A DNA stretch of 57,826 nucleotides from CAYMUL01 sp964393605 (lineage in GTDB: Bacteria; Bacteroidota; Ignavibacteria; Ignavibacteriales; Ignavibacteriaceae). The stretch is taken from contig CAYMUL010000021.1 of the NCBI GenBank assembly GCA_964393605.1, forward strand, positions 1 through 57,826. Reading direction: 5' to 3'. This document shows, in pieces, positions 48,565-57,778 of the stretch. The notes under the pieces are model-generated. The model made no database searches and was not told the origin of the DNA. It worked only from the letters and a program-made list of their open reading frames with translations. A program made the position numbers and the translations under genes. Positions within the stretch are counted from its first letter, which is position 1. Each line of letters starts with the position of its first letter.

Positions 48565-49758
48565 ATGAAGAAGAAAACAATTGATTCTATAAATCTTACC
48601 GACAAACGAATAGTTGTAAGAACCGATTTTAATGTTCCCCTCGATGAAAATTTTAATATCACAGACGACAAAAGAATTGTCGAATCGCTTAAGACAATAA
48701 AAAAGATTATCGCCGACGGTGGCAAAGCTATTTTAATGTCTCACCTTGGAAGACCGAAGGGAAAAGTTAATCCGAAATACAGTTTGAAACCTGTTGCACT
48801 GCATTTATCACAATTGCTCGGGCATGATGTTAAATTTGTTAATGGATGTATCGGCGATGAAGCAAACGCCGCAGTGGATTCGTTGCAAAACGGAGAAGTT
48901 CTTCTTCTTGAAAATTTAAGATTTCATGAAGAGGAAGAAAAGAATGAAGAAAATTTCTGCCGCGCACTCGCAAGACACGCAGATGTTTATGTTAATGATG
49001 CATTCGGTACGGCACACCGCGCGCACGCATCAACAGAGGGGATAACGAAGTTCGTTTCTATTTCCGTTGCAGGTTATTTGATGGAAAAAGAATTGAATTA
49101 TCTCGGTACCGCAGTCGGAAATCCCGTTAGACCGTACTGCGCAATTCTTGGCGGTGCAAAAATTTCCGGTAAAATTGATGTAATTAATAATCTATTTGAT
49201 AAAGTAGATATCTTAATTATCGGCGGAGGAATGGCTTTCACATTTTTCAAAGCGATGGGGAAAGAAATCGGTTCTTCACTTCTTGAAGAAGAAAAATTAT
49301 CTCTCGCATCCGAACTTCTTGAAAAAGCAAAAAATTCTAAAGTAAAATTTTTATTGCCGGTGGACGTTGTTGCGGCGGATTCATTCAATAATGATGCACC
49401 TTCTGTTATTGTTGATGTCGATAATTTACCGCAAGGGAAAATGGGTCTCGATATCGGACCGAAAACAATCGAACTTTTCAGAAATGAAATTCTTTCTTCA
49501 AAAACAATTGTATGGAACGGACCGATGGGAGTTTTCGAATTCGACAACTTTGCGAACGGAACTTTCGAAATAGCGAATGCACTTGCAGACGCTACAAATA
49601 AGGGCGCAATCACTGTTGTCGGCGGAGGAGATTCTGCTGCTGCGATCGCAAAAGCAAATCTTGAAGAAAAAGTTTCGCACGTTTCTACGGGCGGGGGCGC
49701 ATCGCTCGAATATCTTGAAGGAAAAATATTACCCGGCGTTGCCGCACTGAATGATTAA
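48565..49758 (+). CDS. pgk: Phosphoglycerate kinase
   Basis: Cytosolic glycolytic enzyme of 397 residues (usual length), making ATP from 1,3-bisphosphoglycerate. RTDFNVPLDENFNITDDKRI near the N-terminus binds the substrate, MSHLGRPKGK follows, and the C-terminal nucleotide site includes WNGPMGVFEF and VGGGDSAAAI. ATG 48565 follows TTGGAGAAATGG; an upstream in-frame ATG at 48520 would fall within the preceding hairpin, so it was rejected. Second gene after gap, separated by a terminator-like hairpin. Confidence 0.97.
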   Translation: MKKKTIDSINLTDKRIVVRTDFNVPLDENFNITDDKRIVESLKTIKKIIADGGKAILMSHLGRPKGKVNPKYSLKPVALHLSQLLGHDVKFVNGCIGDEANAAVDSLQNGEVLLLENLRFHEEEEKNEENFCRALARHADVYVNDAFGTAHRAHASTEGITKFVSISVAGYLMEKELNYLGTAVGNPVRPYCAILGGAKISGKIDVINNLFDKVDILIIGGGMAFTFFKAMGKEIGSSLLEEEKLSLASELLEKAKNSKVKFLLPVDVVAADSFNNDAPSVIVDVDNLPQGKMGLDIGPKTIELFRNEILSSKTIVWNGPMGVFEFDNFANGTFEIANALADATNKGAITVVGGGDSAAAIAKANLEEKVSHVSTGGGASLEYLEGKILPGVAALND

Positions 49759-49813
49759 ATTATTTCCAATATTGTGATACATTTTATGCTAATATCTTAC
49801 AAAAGGATTTTGA

Positions 49814-50707
49814 ATGTCTTCTTATGATCGCGATTACTATCGACCTTCCGGATTCGGGGGCTTCAGTGTTTTTCCTCCAATCATAAAAAATTTATTAATC
49901 ATCAACGGCGTTGTTTATTTTTTGATGCTTATGATGCGCAACATTACAATCGATGGAATGTATGCCGAAGATATTATCATTCGTTGGTTTGCATTAATGC
50001 CGATTGGATCGAGTTACTTCGAAGTTTGGCAATTGATTACTTATCAATTTTTACACGGCGGATTCGGACACATACTTTTCAATATGTTTGCTCTGTGGAT
50101 GTTCGGAATGGAGATTGAAAATCTTTGGGGCGGAAGAAAATTTTTACTGTTCTATTTGTTGAGCGGCGTTGGCGCGGGATTGCTTCATCTCTTTTTGTCG
50201 CCCGTATTAACAGGCGGTGCGGCACCGACTATAGGCGCATCCGGTGCGGTTTATGGAATCATGGTTGCATTTGCACTCATCTTTCCCGATCGACCAATCT
50301 ATCTCTATTTCTTCATTCCAATCAAAGCAAAATATTTAATTACATTTTTAATCTTGATGGAATTTATGCTTGTAGATTCTGTCGGGAGCGGCGTTGCTCA
50401 TCTCGCACATCTCGGCGGCGCAATAGTTGGGTTCTTCTACGTCATGCTCGATAAAAGAACGAATGTTGATCTTAAAGATATGTTGAATTCTATAAAGTCA
50501 AAAAGTCGTGCAACTTATTCATCAACTTTTGCAGGGAAAAAAAGACAAACGCAGGACGCAACTTTTTATGAAATTGAAGAAGATGATGAAACAATTTCGC
50601 AAGAGGAGATTGATGCAATTCTTGACAAGATAAGTCAATCGGGTTACAAAAATCTTTCCGATAAGGAAAAAAGAATTTTATTCGAAGCAAGTAAAAAGAT
50701 GAAATGA
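49814..50707 (+). CDS. Rhomboid-family intramembrane protease
   Basis: 297 residues with six membrane helices. The catalytic pair is S143 in GASGAVYG and H199 in AHLAHLGG; HGGFGHILFNMFALWMFG is the conserved helix-2 segment with the oxyanion-side histidine and asparagine. After the last helix a soluble tail of about 70 residues ends in ISQEEIDAILDKISQSGYKNLSDKEKRILFEASKK, an extension found in many Bacteroidota rhomboids. Acts in the inner membrane on membrane-protein substrates that remain unknown. The DUF4296 lipoprotein starts within its stop codon (ATGA), so the two are coupled. Confidence 0.93.
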   Translation: MSSYDRDYYRPSGFGGFSVFPPIIKNLLIINGVVYFLMLMMRNITIDGMYAEDIIIRWFALMPIGSSYFEVWQLITYQFLHGGFGHILFNMFALWMFGMEIENLWGGRKFLLFYLLSGVGAGLLHLFLSPVLTGGAAPTIGASGAVYGIMVAFALIFPDRPIYLYFFIPIKAKYLITFLILMEFMLVDSVGSGVAHLAHLGGAIVGFFYVMLDKRTNVDLKDMLNSIKSKSRATYSSTFAGKKRQTQDATFYEIEEDDETISQEEIDAILDKISQSGYKNLSDKEKRILFEASKKMK

Positions 50708-51021
50708 AAAATTTTGTAATGCGGCTTCTGTTTCTCTTAACTATATTTTTTGTTTCATGTACAGACGATAAAATTATCGACGAAGAAAAATTCGTTGACA
50801 TTTATTCCGAAGTATTGTTGGCACAGAGTGCTTCGAGCAGCGACCCCGAAACTACTTCGAAAATTCTTGAAAAGGTCTGCAAAGATTTTAACGTTACTTT
50901 GGAGCAATACAATTACACGATTGATTTTTATAAGTTGAACGTTGAACTATGGGAAATATTTTTTGAAAAAGTTGTAAAGAAACTCGAAGAAAAAAAACTT
51001 AAAACAACTTCATCTTCTTAA
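50704..51021 (+). CDS. DUF4296 lipoprotein
   Basis: 105 residues. A lipoprotein signal (MRLLFLLTIFFVSC, cysteine 19) is followed by a helical DUF4296 domain: IIDEEKFVDIYSEVLLAQSAS, then KILEKVCKDFNVTLEQYNYTIDFYKLNVELWEIFFEKVVKKLEEKK. The family is confined to Bacteroidota relatives and has no known function. It starts in the rhomboid stop codon (ATGA) and its end overlaps the recQ end on the other strand by 23 bases. The link to the rhomboid is context only. Confidence 0.82.
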   Translation: MKNFVMRLLFLLTIFFVSCTDDKIIDEEKFVDIYSEVLLAQSASSSDPETTSKILEKVCKDFNVTLEQYNYTIDFYKLNVELWEIFFEKVVKKLEEKKLKTTSSS

Positions 51022-53605
51022 GTTTGGCAAGCGCAATTCTAATTTCAGGGTAAGAAAAATTTTGCGGCAGTGAATTTTTCAAATCAAGCAAAGTTCTCTT
51101 TCCATCTTCAAAATCTTTTTTAATTCTTTCGAACCTTGCATCCGGCACGAGCGCAGAAATATCAACATTATCAACCAACTCGAGGATAGTTTCAATTTGC
51201 ATTGATATAACCGGTTCGGAGAGTTTTCTTTTTGCGGCTATCTGTTGAAGATTGTAGTTTTTATTTATTAAGTTATAAGTTTCGGCAACATTTTGCGGAA
51301 GTGATTTTTTTTCTTGCATCGGCTCGGAGCCAAGTTTTAAGCCTGTTTCGAAGTCATTTATCAATTCTAATATTTCTTCACCGAGTTTTATGAACATTCG
51401 TTCGTTGAATCCCTCCACTTGCAACAACTCATTTTTTGTTTTCGGTTTCAGTACGATAATGCGCTTAAGAATTTCGTCGGGACAAATTAAATCCTTCGTT
51501 TGATTAAACATACTCGCGGCTTTCGCGCGGATGTTGCAAAGCAGATAAAATAATTCGAGAGACTCTTCAAAATTCTCCGGTTTAGTTTCATCGATTAAAT
51601 TGTTCTTTGTTAAAAATTCCATTCCCCGGTTGGAAAGAATAATTCTATTCTGTTTATAGATATTTTTCTTCACAAGATTTTCGGAAAGAAGAAAATTCAA
51701 TGCATGAGAAATTTCGAACTTATTATAATTGGAGAGAGCGCCGAACGAAGCGGCTTCTCTAAGTTTTTCCGCTTTCGTTACTCCTTTCAAAAGATTTACT
51801 AAATTTGATTCGGATAATCCTTCGTTGAATTGATATAGAGTTTTCAAAACAATTTCTTTCGCGTAATCATTAATGCCTTCGGTGGAAAGATTTTTGTTTG
51901 TACAATTATCGCACTTCCCGCAGGAGTAATTCTCAACATTCTCGCCGAAATAATTAAGAATAAATTTGAATCGACACTTTTCGGTGAAAACAAAATTCAG
52001 CATCTCGTCATATCTTTTTTGTGCTTGTAGAAACTGCTCGTTAATTCGCTTATAGTTCAAGTTAAGAAATCGCGATTCGATGCGCGGTTGCAAAAGTTTA
52101 ATGCAATCCTTCCCGATTGGTTTTTCGTAATTCAAAATTCCAAAAGCATTGAGCGAAATTAAAATCTCATCAATCACTTCTTCCGATAATTCAAGTTGGC
52201 GGCTATACGAAGAAATTTGAAAATTTACTTTCTGCGAAAATATTTTTCCACCGAAGTCGCGAAGTAAAGTGAGTATCATATTTTTTTTGTGTGAATCTTT
52301 TTCTTCACCGATTTTCTTTTTCAGATAATCCGGCGATACTGCAAACTGCACCGAAGATATTTTTTCAAACTGATCATACATCCGCAAATAGCCTTTATCC
52401 TCAAGGTATTTCAAAGAAGCATAAAGAAGTGCCGAAGAAAATTTCTTTCCCGTCGCCGCGGCAATGTAATCGAGATCAAGATTTATCTCCGACTCTTTAA
52501 ATTCGCCAACTTTAAGATTGGCATATTCGCAAATTGCACTATACAGTTTTTGAATTGTCTCTTTGTCGGGATAAGAGTTAGAAATGAAAAACTGGTTGAT
52601 TGCCGAATCTTTGTTTTCATGCAGAAGCACTGCTTGAGAAGGAAGCCCGTCTCTTCCCGCACGCCCGATTTCCTGGTAATAATTTTCGATTGAAGAAGGA
52701 GTATTAAAATGAACAACGAGCCGCACATTGCTTTTATCAATTCCCATTCCGAAGGCATTTGTGGCAACGATAATCGGATACTCGCCGGATATAAATCTCT
52801 CCTGAATAATTTTTCTTTCCCAATTTGAAAGTCCTGCGTGATAGTACTCGGCATCTCTTTTGTTGAGTTGTAAAAACTGCGCAACCTCTTCTGCGTTCTT
52901 TCGGGATGTTGTATAAATTATTGCGGGAGTTGAGTAACGAGAAATTAAATCGAGTAAAAATTCTTTCTTCTTTTTCGTTTGGAAAACCGAGACGGAAATA
53001 TTTTCTCTCTCAAATCCTTTTACAAATATTTTAGGATCTTTTAGTGCGAGTTGCTCGGCAATGTCCTTCACAACCACAGGTGTTGCGGTTGCGGTGAATG
53101 CCGATATTTTTTTTAATCCTGCATATTTGATAAAATCATTTATCTTTCTGTAACTGGGTCTGAAGCTGTGCCCCCACTCGCTGATGCAATGAGCTTCATC
53201 TACGAAAAGCGCAAAAGGGTTTAGCTCGTTCAAGCGTTTTGCGAATTGAAGATTTTCAAGCCGCTCCGGGGCAATGTATAAAAGTTTAATTTGACCGGCA
53301 GAAATTTTTTGCAAAATATTTTCGATTTCATAAAACTCAAGCGAGCTATTTATGAATGCGGCAATTTCGTTCTGCTTATTCAATGCGTCAACCTGGTCTT
53401 TCATCAATGCGATTAAAGGAGAAATGACGATAGAAAAATTTGGTGAAATAAGCGCGGGGATTTGGTAGCAAAGTGATTTTCCGCCACCGGTTGGAAGAAT
53501 TGCAACAACGCTTCTTCCCTCGATTATCGCAGAGATTATCTCTTCCTGTCCCGAACGAAAATTTTCAAAACCAAAAAAATATTTTAATGCCTCTTTCGGC
53601 TCCAT
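50999..53605 (-). CDS. recQ: RecQ-family ATP-dependent DNA helicase
   Basis: 868 residues, longer than the 600-730 of most bacterial RecQ. Helicase motifs: Q-motif FGFENFRSGQEEII, Walker A LPTGGGKS, Walker B ALFVDEAHCISEWGHSFR (DEAH type with the RecQ aromatic-rich loop), QEIGRAGRDG motif VI. The zinc site ends in CGKCDNC, followed by a winged helix, an HRDC-like domain (FEESLELFYLLCNIRAKAA to LGEEILELI) and an extra C-terminal helix-turn-helix domain (AETYNLINKNYNLQQIAAKRKLSEPVI). It unwinds recombination and replication intermediates. Ends converge with the lipoprotein gene. The HTH tail distinguishes it from E. coli RecQ. Confidence 0.94.
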   Translation of the reverse strand: MEPKEALKYFFGFENFRSGQEEIISAIIEGRSVVAILPTGGGKSLCYQIPALISPNFSIVISPLIALMKDQVDALNKQNEIAAFINSSLEFYEIENILQKISAGQIKLLYIAPERLENLQFAKRLNELNPFALFVDEAHCISEWGHSFRPSYRKINDFIKYAGLKKISAFTATATPVVVKDIAEQLALKDPKIFVKGFERENISVSVFQTKKKKEFLLDLISRYSTPAIIYTTSRKNAEEVAQFLQLNKRDAEYYHAGLSNWERKIIQERFISGEYPIIVATNAFGMGIDKSNVRLVVHFNTPSSIENYYQEIGRAGRDGLPSQAVLLHENKDSAINQFFISNSYPDKETIQKLYSAICEYANLKVGEFKESEINLDLDYIAAATGKKFSSALLYASLKYLEDKGYLRMYDQFEKISSVQFAVSPDYLKKKIGEEKDSHKKNMILTLLRDFGGKIFSQKVNFQISSYSRQLELSEEVIDEILISLNAFGILNYEKPIGKDCIKLLQPRIESRFLNLNYKRINEQFLQAQKRYDEMLNFVFTEKCRFKFILNYFGENVENYSCGKCDNCTNKNLSTEGINDYAKEIVLKTLYQFNEGLSESNLVNLLKGVTKAEKLREAASFGALSNYNKFEISHALNFLLSENLVKKNIYKQNRIILSNRGMEFLTKNNLIDETKPENFEESLELFYLLCNIRAKAASMFNQTKDLICPDEILKRIIVLKPKTKNELLQVEGFNERMFIKLGEEILELINDFETGLKLGSEPMQEKKSLPQNVAETYNLINKNYNLQQIAAKRKLSEPVISMQIETILELVDNVDISALVPDARFERIKKDFEDGKRTLLDLKNSLPQNFSYPEIRIALAKLKKMKLF

Positions 53606-54113
53606 TATTATTTAACTGAATGATTTTATGAGAAACTACATGCAAGTTAGAAAAAGAATTAGTAATTGTGAATTGTGTCCCGATCCATCGGGAGTGAATT
53701 GCGAATTTGGGTTAAGTTATTTTATCCAATATTCGATTCCTGCAAAATCTAAAAAATAATTCCCCAACAGAAAAAAAATTTCAAGATTCCGAGGGAATAA
53801 AATTTTGAAAACACTCTAAGGTTTGATATTAACTTATGCGAACAACATCATTTTTGCTATCAACCATCAGCAACCAAGTACTACGGAACTAAAAGTTGAG
53901 CACTTTACAAATTGTTGTTTAATCCTTATCAGACAAGGGTATGCTGAAACTCAAGAAATATTCAACTAATATTGGTCATGAATATATTTGAAAGAAGTAA
54001 AACTATATGAATTGAATTCGACAGGCTAAAGATTCTCTCTTATTTTTTTCTTTTTCAAAACTTCATTAAATAGTACTCAATTCAAAATTATTTTATTTTA
54101 ATCGGAGTTTGAG
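53606..54113. other. 508-base intergenic region
   Basis: No gene seen. It holds the second TCCCGATCCATCGGGA palindrome (53678-53693), inside a larger repeat that shares GTG and GTGAATTG flanks with 39636. The rest is AT-rich, without clear structure; the promoter for the gene at 54114 must lie near its end. Confidence 0.5.
53678..53693. repeat. TCCCGATCCATCGGGA palindrome, copy 2
   Basis: Identical to 39636-39651 including the GTG before it and GTGAATTG after it. AATTGTG precedes and GTGAATTG follows, so the element may extend beyond the palindrome. Confidence 0.75.
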
Positions 54114-56126
54114 ATGAAAAAATTCTTTACCCTTTTTCTTTTTGTAAGTCTTTTTGCATTGAATGTTTTTTCGCAGTGGACAAATGATCCGGTTGGCAAC
54201 AACGTAATTTGCGATACTACCGGCGAGAGCGCACTTTCTAAAGTTGTTTCAACAGCAGACGGCGGAAATTTTGTTTCATGGTTCGATAACCGGGGCGGAA
54301 GTTATGCTGTTTATTTGCAACGCTTAAATGAATTCGGAAATAAAGTTTGGGCGAACAACGGTCTGCTCGTCAGCGCGAACCCTCAAAATTCATCACTCGT
54401 CGATTACGATCTCGCCGTTGATAATCAAGGTAATGCGATAGTTGCCTTCACCGATGTACGCAATGGAAGTTTAAATGTCTATGCTTACAAAATTTCTCCC
54501 GCGGGAAATTTTCTTTGGGGAAATAATGGAGTTTCGCTATCGGCAACAACCGAATATCAACCTAATCCAAAAATAGCAATTACGAATGACGGCAATGTTG
54601 TTGTCGCTTGGATTATCGCGGTTAATCCTTACAAAATTGCTTTGCAAAAATTATCTCCCGATGGAACAAAATTGTGGGGAACTAATCCGATTATCTATCA
54701 ATCATCGAGCGGAGAAGGATATAATTATCCCAAACCGATTGCTTCGGATAGCGGAAGCGTGATTTTAATTCATACTTTAACAACCGGAAATTTTCCGGCA
54801 CAAGTAGTAAAAATTGCCGCGCAAAAAATTTCTGCGGATGGAACTGCAAAATGGGGAACAGGCGGAGTGTGGATTCAAAATATCGGAAGAGTGCAGAATT
54901 TTTCCGCTCCGTTTTCTTCTTCGGATAACGTCAACGGCGCTTTCATTTCTTGGTATGATGATAGAGACAACAATAATCTTCAAAGTAGTTTTGTGCAGAG
55001 AATAAATTCTGTCGGCTCTCCTTACTACCCCGCGAACGGTACGGAAGTTTGTCTGACCGCGAACGAACATAAATTTTATCCTGTTACATCGCACTTGAAT
55101 TCTTTGAATGAAGTTTTTGTTTTTTGGATTGAGAAAAATTCATTGCAAAGCCAGGCGGCGATTATCGGGCAGAAAATTTCTTCGAGTGGAAACAGACTTT
55201 GGAGCGACAATGGTATCGTGTTGCTTTCGTTCACATCGAATGCCATTTCCGGTTTGACTTCTGCGGCAATCGATTCTTCCGTTTATCTTTTTTATAATGA
55301 AGGAAACACTTCGGGTGTTCAAAACAAAATTATGGCGATGAATATTTCTCGCACCGGAAATAATATTTGGAATAATCCCGTTACTCTTTCAAATCCGACA
55401 CAAGAAAAATTACACGTTGTTTCTACAAGAGATATTTACAAAGTTGGAAAAGTATTTTGGACAGACAGACGCAACGACGCTGGCGGAATTTATGCGCAGA
55501 ATGTTAATCCGAACGGATCTTTGGGAAATTTAATTGTTCCGGTCGAATTAAGTGCTTTCACTGCAAATGTTTCAGGAAATAATGTTTTGTTAAACTGGTC
55601 AACCGCAAGTGAAACGAATAATAGTGGATTTGAAGTTCAGCGAATAGCTTTCAGTAACCGGCATTCAGATTGGGAAGCTGTTGGTTTTATTGAAGCAAAC
55701 GGAACTACAACTGAAAAGCAGAATTATTCTTTCGTAGATAACAACCTTTCTGCGGGAAAATATATCTATCGCTTAAAGCAAATTGATTTTGGCGGAGCTT
55801 ATGAATACTCAAACACAACAGAAGTTGATGTTACACTTCCGAACGAATTTAAATTGTATCAGAACTACCCCAATCCGTTTAATCCTTCCACAGTAATCAG
55901 TTATCAACTTTCAGCGTCCAGCAATATCTCTTTAAAAATTTATGATGTACTTGGAAATAAAATTGCAACATTGATTGATAATGAATGGAGAGAAGCGGGC
56001 TACCATAATTATCAATTATTTCCCGATGCATCGGGATTGAATTATCAATTAACAACAGGTGTATATTTTTATCGTTTGCAAGCCGGCGCATTCACTGCAA
56101 CGAAGAAATTTGTGCTGATGAAGTAA
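54114..56126 (+). CDS. Secreted protein with T9SS sorting domain
   Basis: 670 residues with a signal peptide (MKKFFTLFLFVSLFALNVFSQ). The first 470 residues consist of repeats such as VVSTADGGNFVSWFDNRGGSYAVYLQRLNEFGNKVW and IAVAFTDVRNG-type strands, a propeller-like arrangement with no recognised enzyme. An FN3-like segment (VELSAFTANVSGNNVLLNWSTASETNNSGFEVQRI) and the T9SS type A domain from LYQNYPNPFNPS follow. Compared with paralogues, its sorting domain holds an extra FPDASGL between two NYQL motifs, produced by a palindrome at 56021-56036. It is followed by a glycoside hydrolase gene 86 bases later, which could be cotranscribed. Confidence 0.85.
   Translation: MKKFFTLFLFVSLFALNVFSQWTNDPVGNNVICDTTGESALSKVVSTADGGNFVSWFDNRGGSYAVYLQRLNEFGNKVWANNGLLVSANPQNSSLVDYDLAVDNQGNAIVAFTDVRNGSLNVYAYKISPAGNFLWGNNGVSLSATTEYQPNPKIAITNDGNVVVAWIIAVNPYKIALQKLSPDGTKLWGTNPIIYQSSSGEGYNYPKPIASDSGSVILIHTLTTGNFPAQVVKIAAQKISADGTAKWGTGGVWIQNIGRVQNFSAPFSSSDNVNGAFISWYDDRDNNNLQSSFVQRINSVGSPYYPANGTEVCLTANEHKFYPVTSHLNSLNEVFVFWIEKNSLQSQAAIIGQKISSSGNRLWSDNGIVLLSFTSNAISGLTSAAIDSSVYLFYNEGNTSGVQNKIMAMNISRTGNNIWNNPVTLSNPTQEKLHVVSTRDIYKVGKVFWTDRRNDAGGIYAQNVNPNGSLGNLIVPVELSAFTANVSGNNVLLNWSTASETNNSGFEVQRIAFSNRHSDWEAVGFIEANGTTTEKQNYSFVDNNLSAGKYIYRLKQIDFGGAYEYSNTTEVDVTLPNEFKLYQNYPNPFNPSTVISYQLSASSNISLKIYDVLGNKIATLIDNEWREAGYHNYQLFPDASGLNYQLTTGVYFYRLQAGAFTATKKFVLMK
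56007..56051 (+). repeat. Palindrome in coding sequence between direct repeats
   Basis: AATTATCAATTA occurs at 56007-56018 and 56040-56051; between them is the perfect palindrome TCCCGATGCATCGGGA (56021-56036). It encodes FPDASG within the T9SS sorting domain. The palindrome differs by one base from the intergenic copies at 39636 and 53678. In the paralogue at 30616 the two NYQL repeats are only 21 bases apart, so 12 bases, or four codons net, have been added here. Confidence 0.75.
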
Positions 56127-56212
56127 CGGAATTAAAGAATCTTTTTTAAGTTTGCTTAAAGGAAAATCAGTTTTACTGATTTACATTTAAGAACGATCGG
56201 AAAAATAAAAAC

Positions 56213-57778
56213 TTGAAGAAGATTCTTTTCTTTTTTATCGCGACAACATTCCTTCTCAATGCACAAGTTGAGAAAAAATATTTCGGAGTGCAGACTCACT
56301 TCGGGCAATTTTATCGCACGGATATGGATTCCGCAAATGTGATTCGAATGCTCGACTCCCTCTCATCCGCAAACATTTCGATGATAAGAGATGAGTGCTA
56401 CTGGTCGAATGTTGAGGCAGTTCGCGGCGTTTATTCTTTTCCTCCTCAAATTGATTTTTATATTTCTCAAGCACGAGCGAGAAATATTGAAATACTTTTA
56501 ATCCTTAATTATAATAATCCACTTTATGCACAACACGCCGGCTCGGCGGTAACAACCGATTCTAATCGCGCCGCATTTGCAAATTATTGCAAGAAAGTTG
56601 TCGAGCGATATTCTCCATTGGGAGTTAAGTTTTATGAAATTTGGAATGAACCAAACATTCCAATGTTTTGGGACCCTCAACCGAATGCACAAGATTATGC
56701 AAAACTTTTGCAAGCGGTTTATCCCGCGATTAAATCTATCGATTCAAGCGTAACAATATTAGGTTGTGCAACATCTCCCGCGGAAGGAAATCCCGCACCG
56801 TTTATTAATTGGCTTACGTTTATTACGCAAGTAAAAAATTTTGGCGGGTTGAATTATCTCGATGCAGTTTCTGTTCATCTTTACCGCGTGGATAAAGGCG
56901 CGGAACAATTTCTTCAAACTGATTTGAATAATTTGATTTCAATTATCGGCAGCCGCGATGTCTGGCTTTCGGAAATCGGTTATCCGACATCGACCGTTTG
57001 GCCGAATCTCTCGCACGAAAGTCAGTCTCGTTATGTTTCGCGTTTGTATTTGCTCGCAAGAAATTTCCCACAGATAAAATCTATTGTCTATTATGATTTG
57101 AAAAATGATGGTGAAGAATCCGCGAACAATGAACACAATTTCGGTTTGTTGAATTTTAATCTCTCCCACAAACCGGCATTTGAAGGATTGAAAACGGTTA
57201 TCTCCCAAACCGGCAATAAAAATTTTTCATCGGCGAATATTACGGGGGATTTTTACAAATTTAATTTTCAGAATGCGGAAGAGAAAACTTTTGCGCTCTG
57301 GAACAGAAGCACTTCCGCAATCCGCACCGATTTGTATTCAAAAAATTTTTTGAGAGTAAGAAATCTCGATGGTTCAACTTATTTTCTTTTTGATAAAGAT
57401 AAATCGGTTAGCGTAGAATACACGCCTTCGCCCAAATTTATAACTGAGTTGGATTCTTTTACGGCAGTCGAAAATTATTTTATACTTCCAACAATCGACA
57501 CACTTGTTGCGGGAGAAAGTATTCAACTTTTTTTTCGAGGAAAGACGATTGAGGGTGAAAATATATTTGTTGATAGTCTCGCTGTAATTTGGCAAGTTTC
57601 AGATACTCTCGCCACTATTGATTCGACCGGCAGATTGACCGCGCGCTATGCCGGCACAACAACTGTAAGCGCAACTTTTGGAAATTATGCTGTGCAAAAA
57701 ACTTTTACAATTTTAGTGTTCATGAGTCATTATGAAATCGAACCGTTCAACACGATGAACAATTTCAGTTATAATTAG
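56213..57778 (+). CDS. Clan GH-A glycoside hydrolase with Big_2 domain
   Basis: 521 residues, signal peptide MKKILFFFIATTFLLNAQ. A (beta/alpha)8 hydrolase domain covers about 25-335: acid/base E146 in FYEIWNEPN and nucleophile E254 in VWLSEIGYPT are in the positions of clan GH-A (GH5, GH39, GH51 and relatives). A beta-sandwich segment follows and then a bacterial Ig-like Big_2 domain (AVIWQVSDTLATIDSTGRLTARYAGTTTVSATF). The protein ends soon after without a T9SS domain, although the window stops 48 bases later and a premature stop is possible. The start is TTG 56213, the only one that retains the signal peptide. Substrate specificity is not predictable. Confidence 0.78.
   Translation: MKKILFFFIATTFLLNAQVEKKYFGVQTHFGQFYRTDMDSANVIRMLDSLSSANISMIRDECYWSNVEAVRGVYSFPPQIDFYISQARARNIEILLILNYNNPLYAQHAGSAVTTDSNRAAFANYCKKVVERYSPLGVKFYEIWNEPNIPMFWDPQPNAQDYAKLLQAVYPAIKSIDSSVTILGCATSPAEGNPAPFINWLTFITQVKNFGGLNYLDAVSVHLYRVDKGAEQFLQTDLNNLISIIGSRDVWLSEIGYPTSTVWPNLSHESQSRYVSRLYLLARNFPQIKSIVYYDLKNDGEESANNEHNFGLLNFNLSHKPAFEGLKTVISQTGNKNFSSANITGDFYKFNFQNAEEKTFALWNRSTSAIRTDLYSKNFLRVRNLDGSTYFLFDKDKSVSVEYTPSPKFITELDSFTAVENYFILPTIDTLVAGESIQLFFRGKTIEGENIFVDSLAVIWQVSDTLATIDSTGRLTARYAGTTTVSATFGNYAVQKTFTILVFMSHYEIEPFNTMNNFSYN

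Noticed and set aside
49098..49613. 171-codon frame opposite pgk
   Set aside because: Antisense shadow; pgk motifs are unambiguous on the plus strand.
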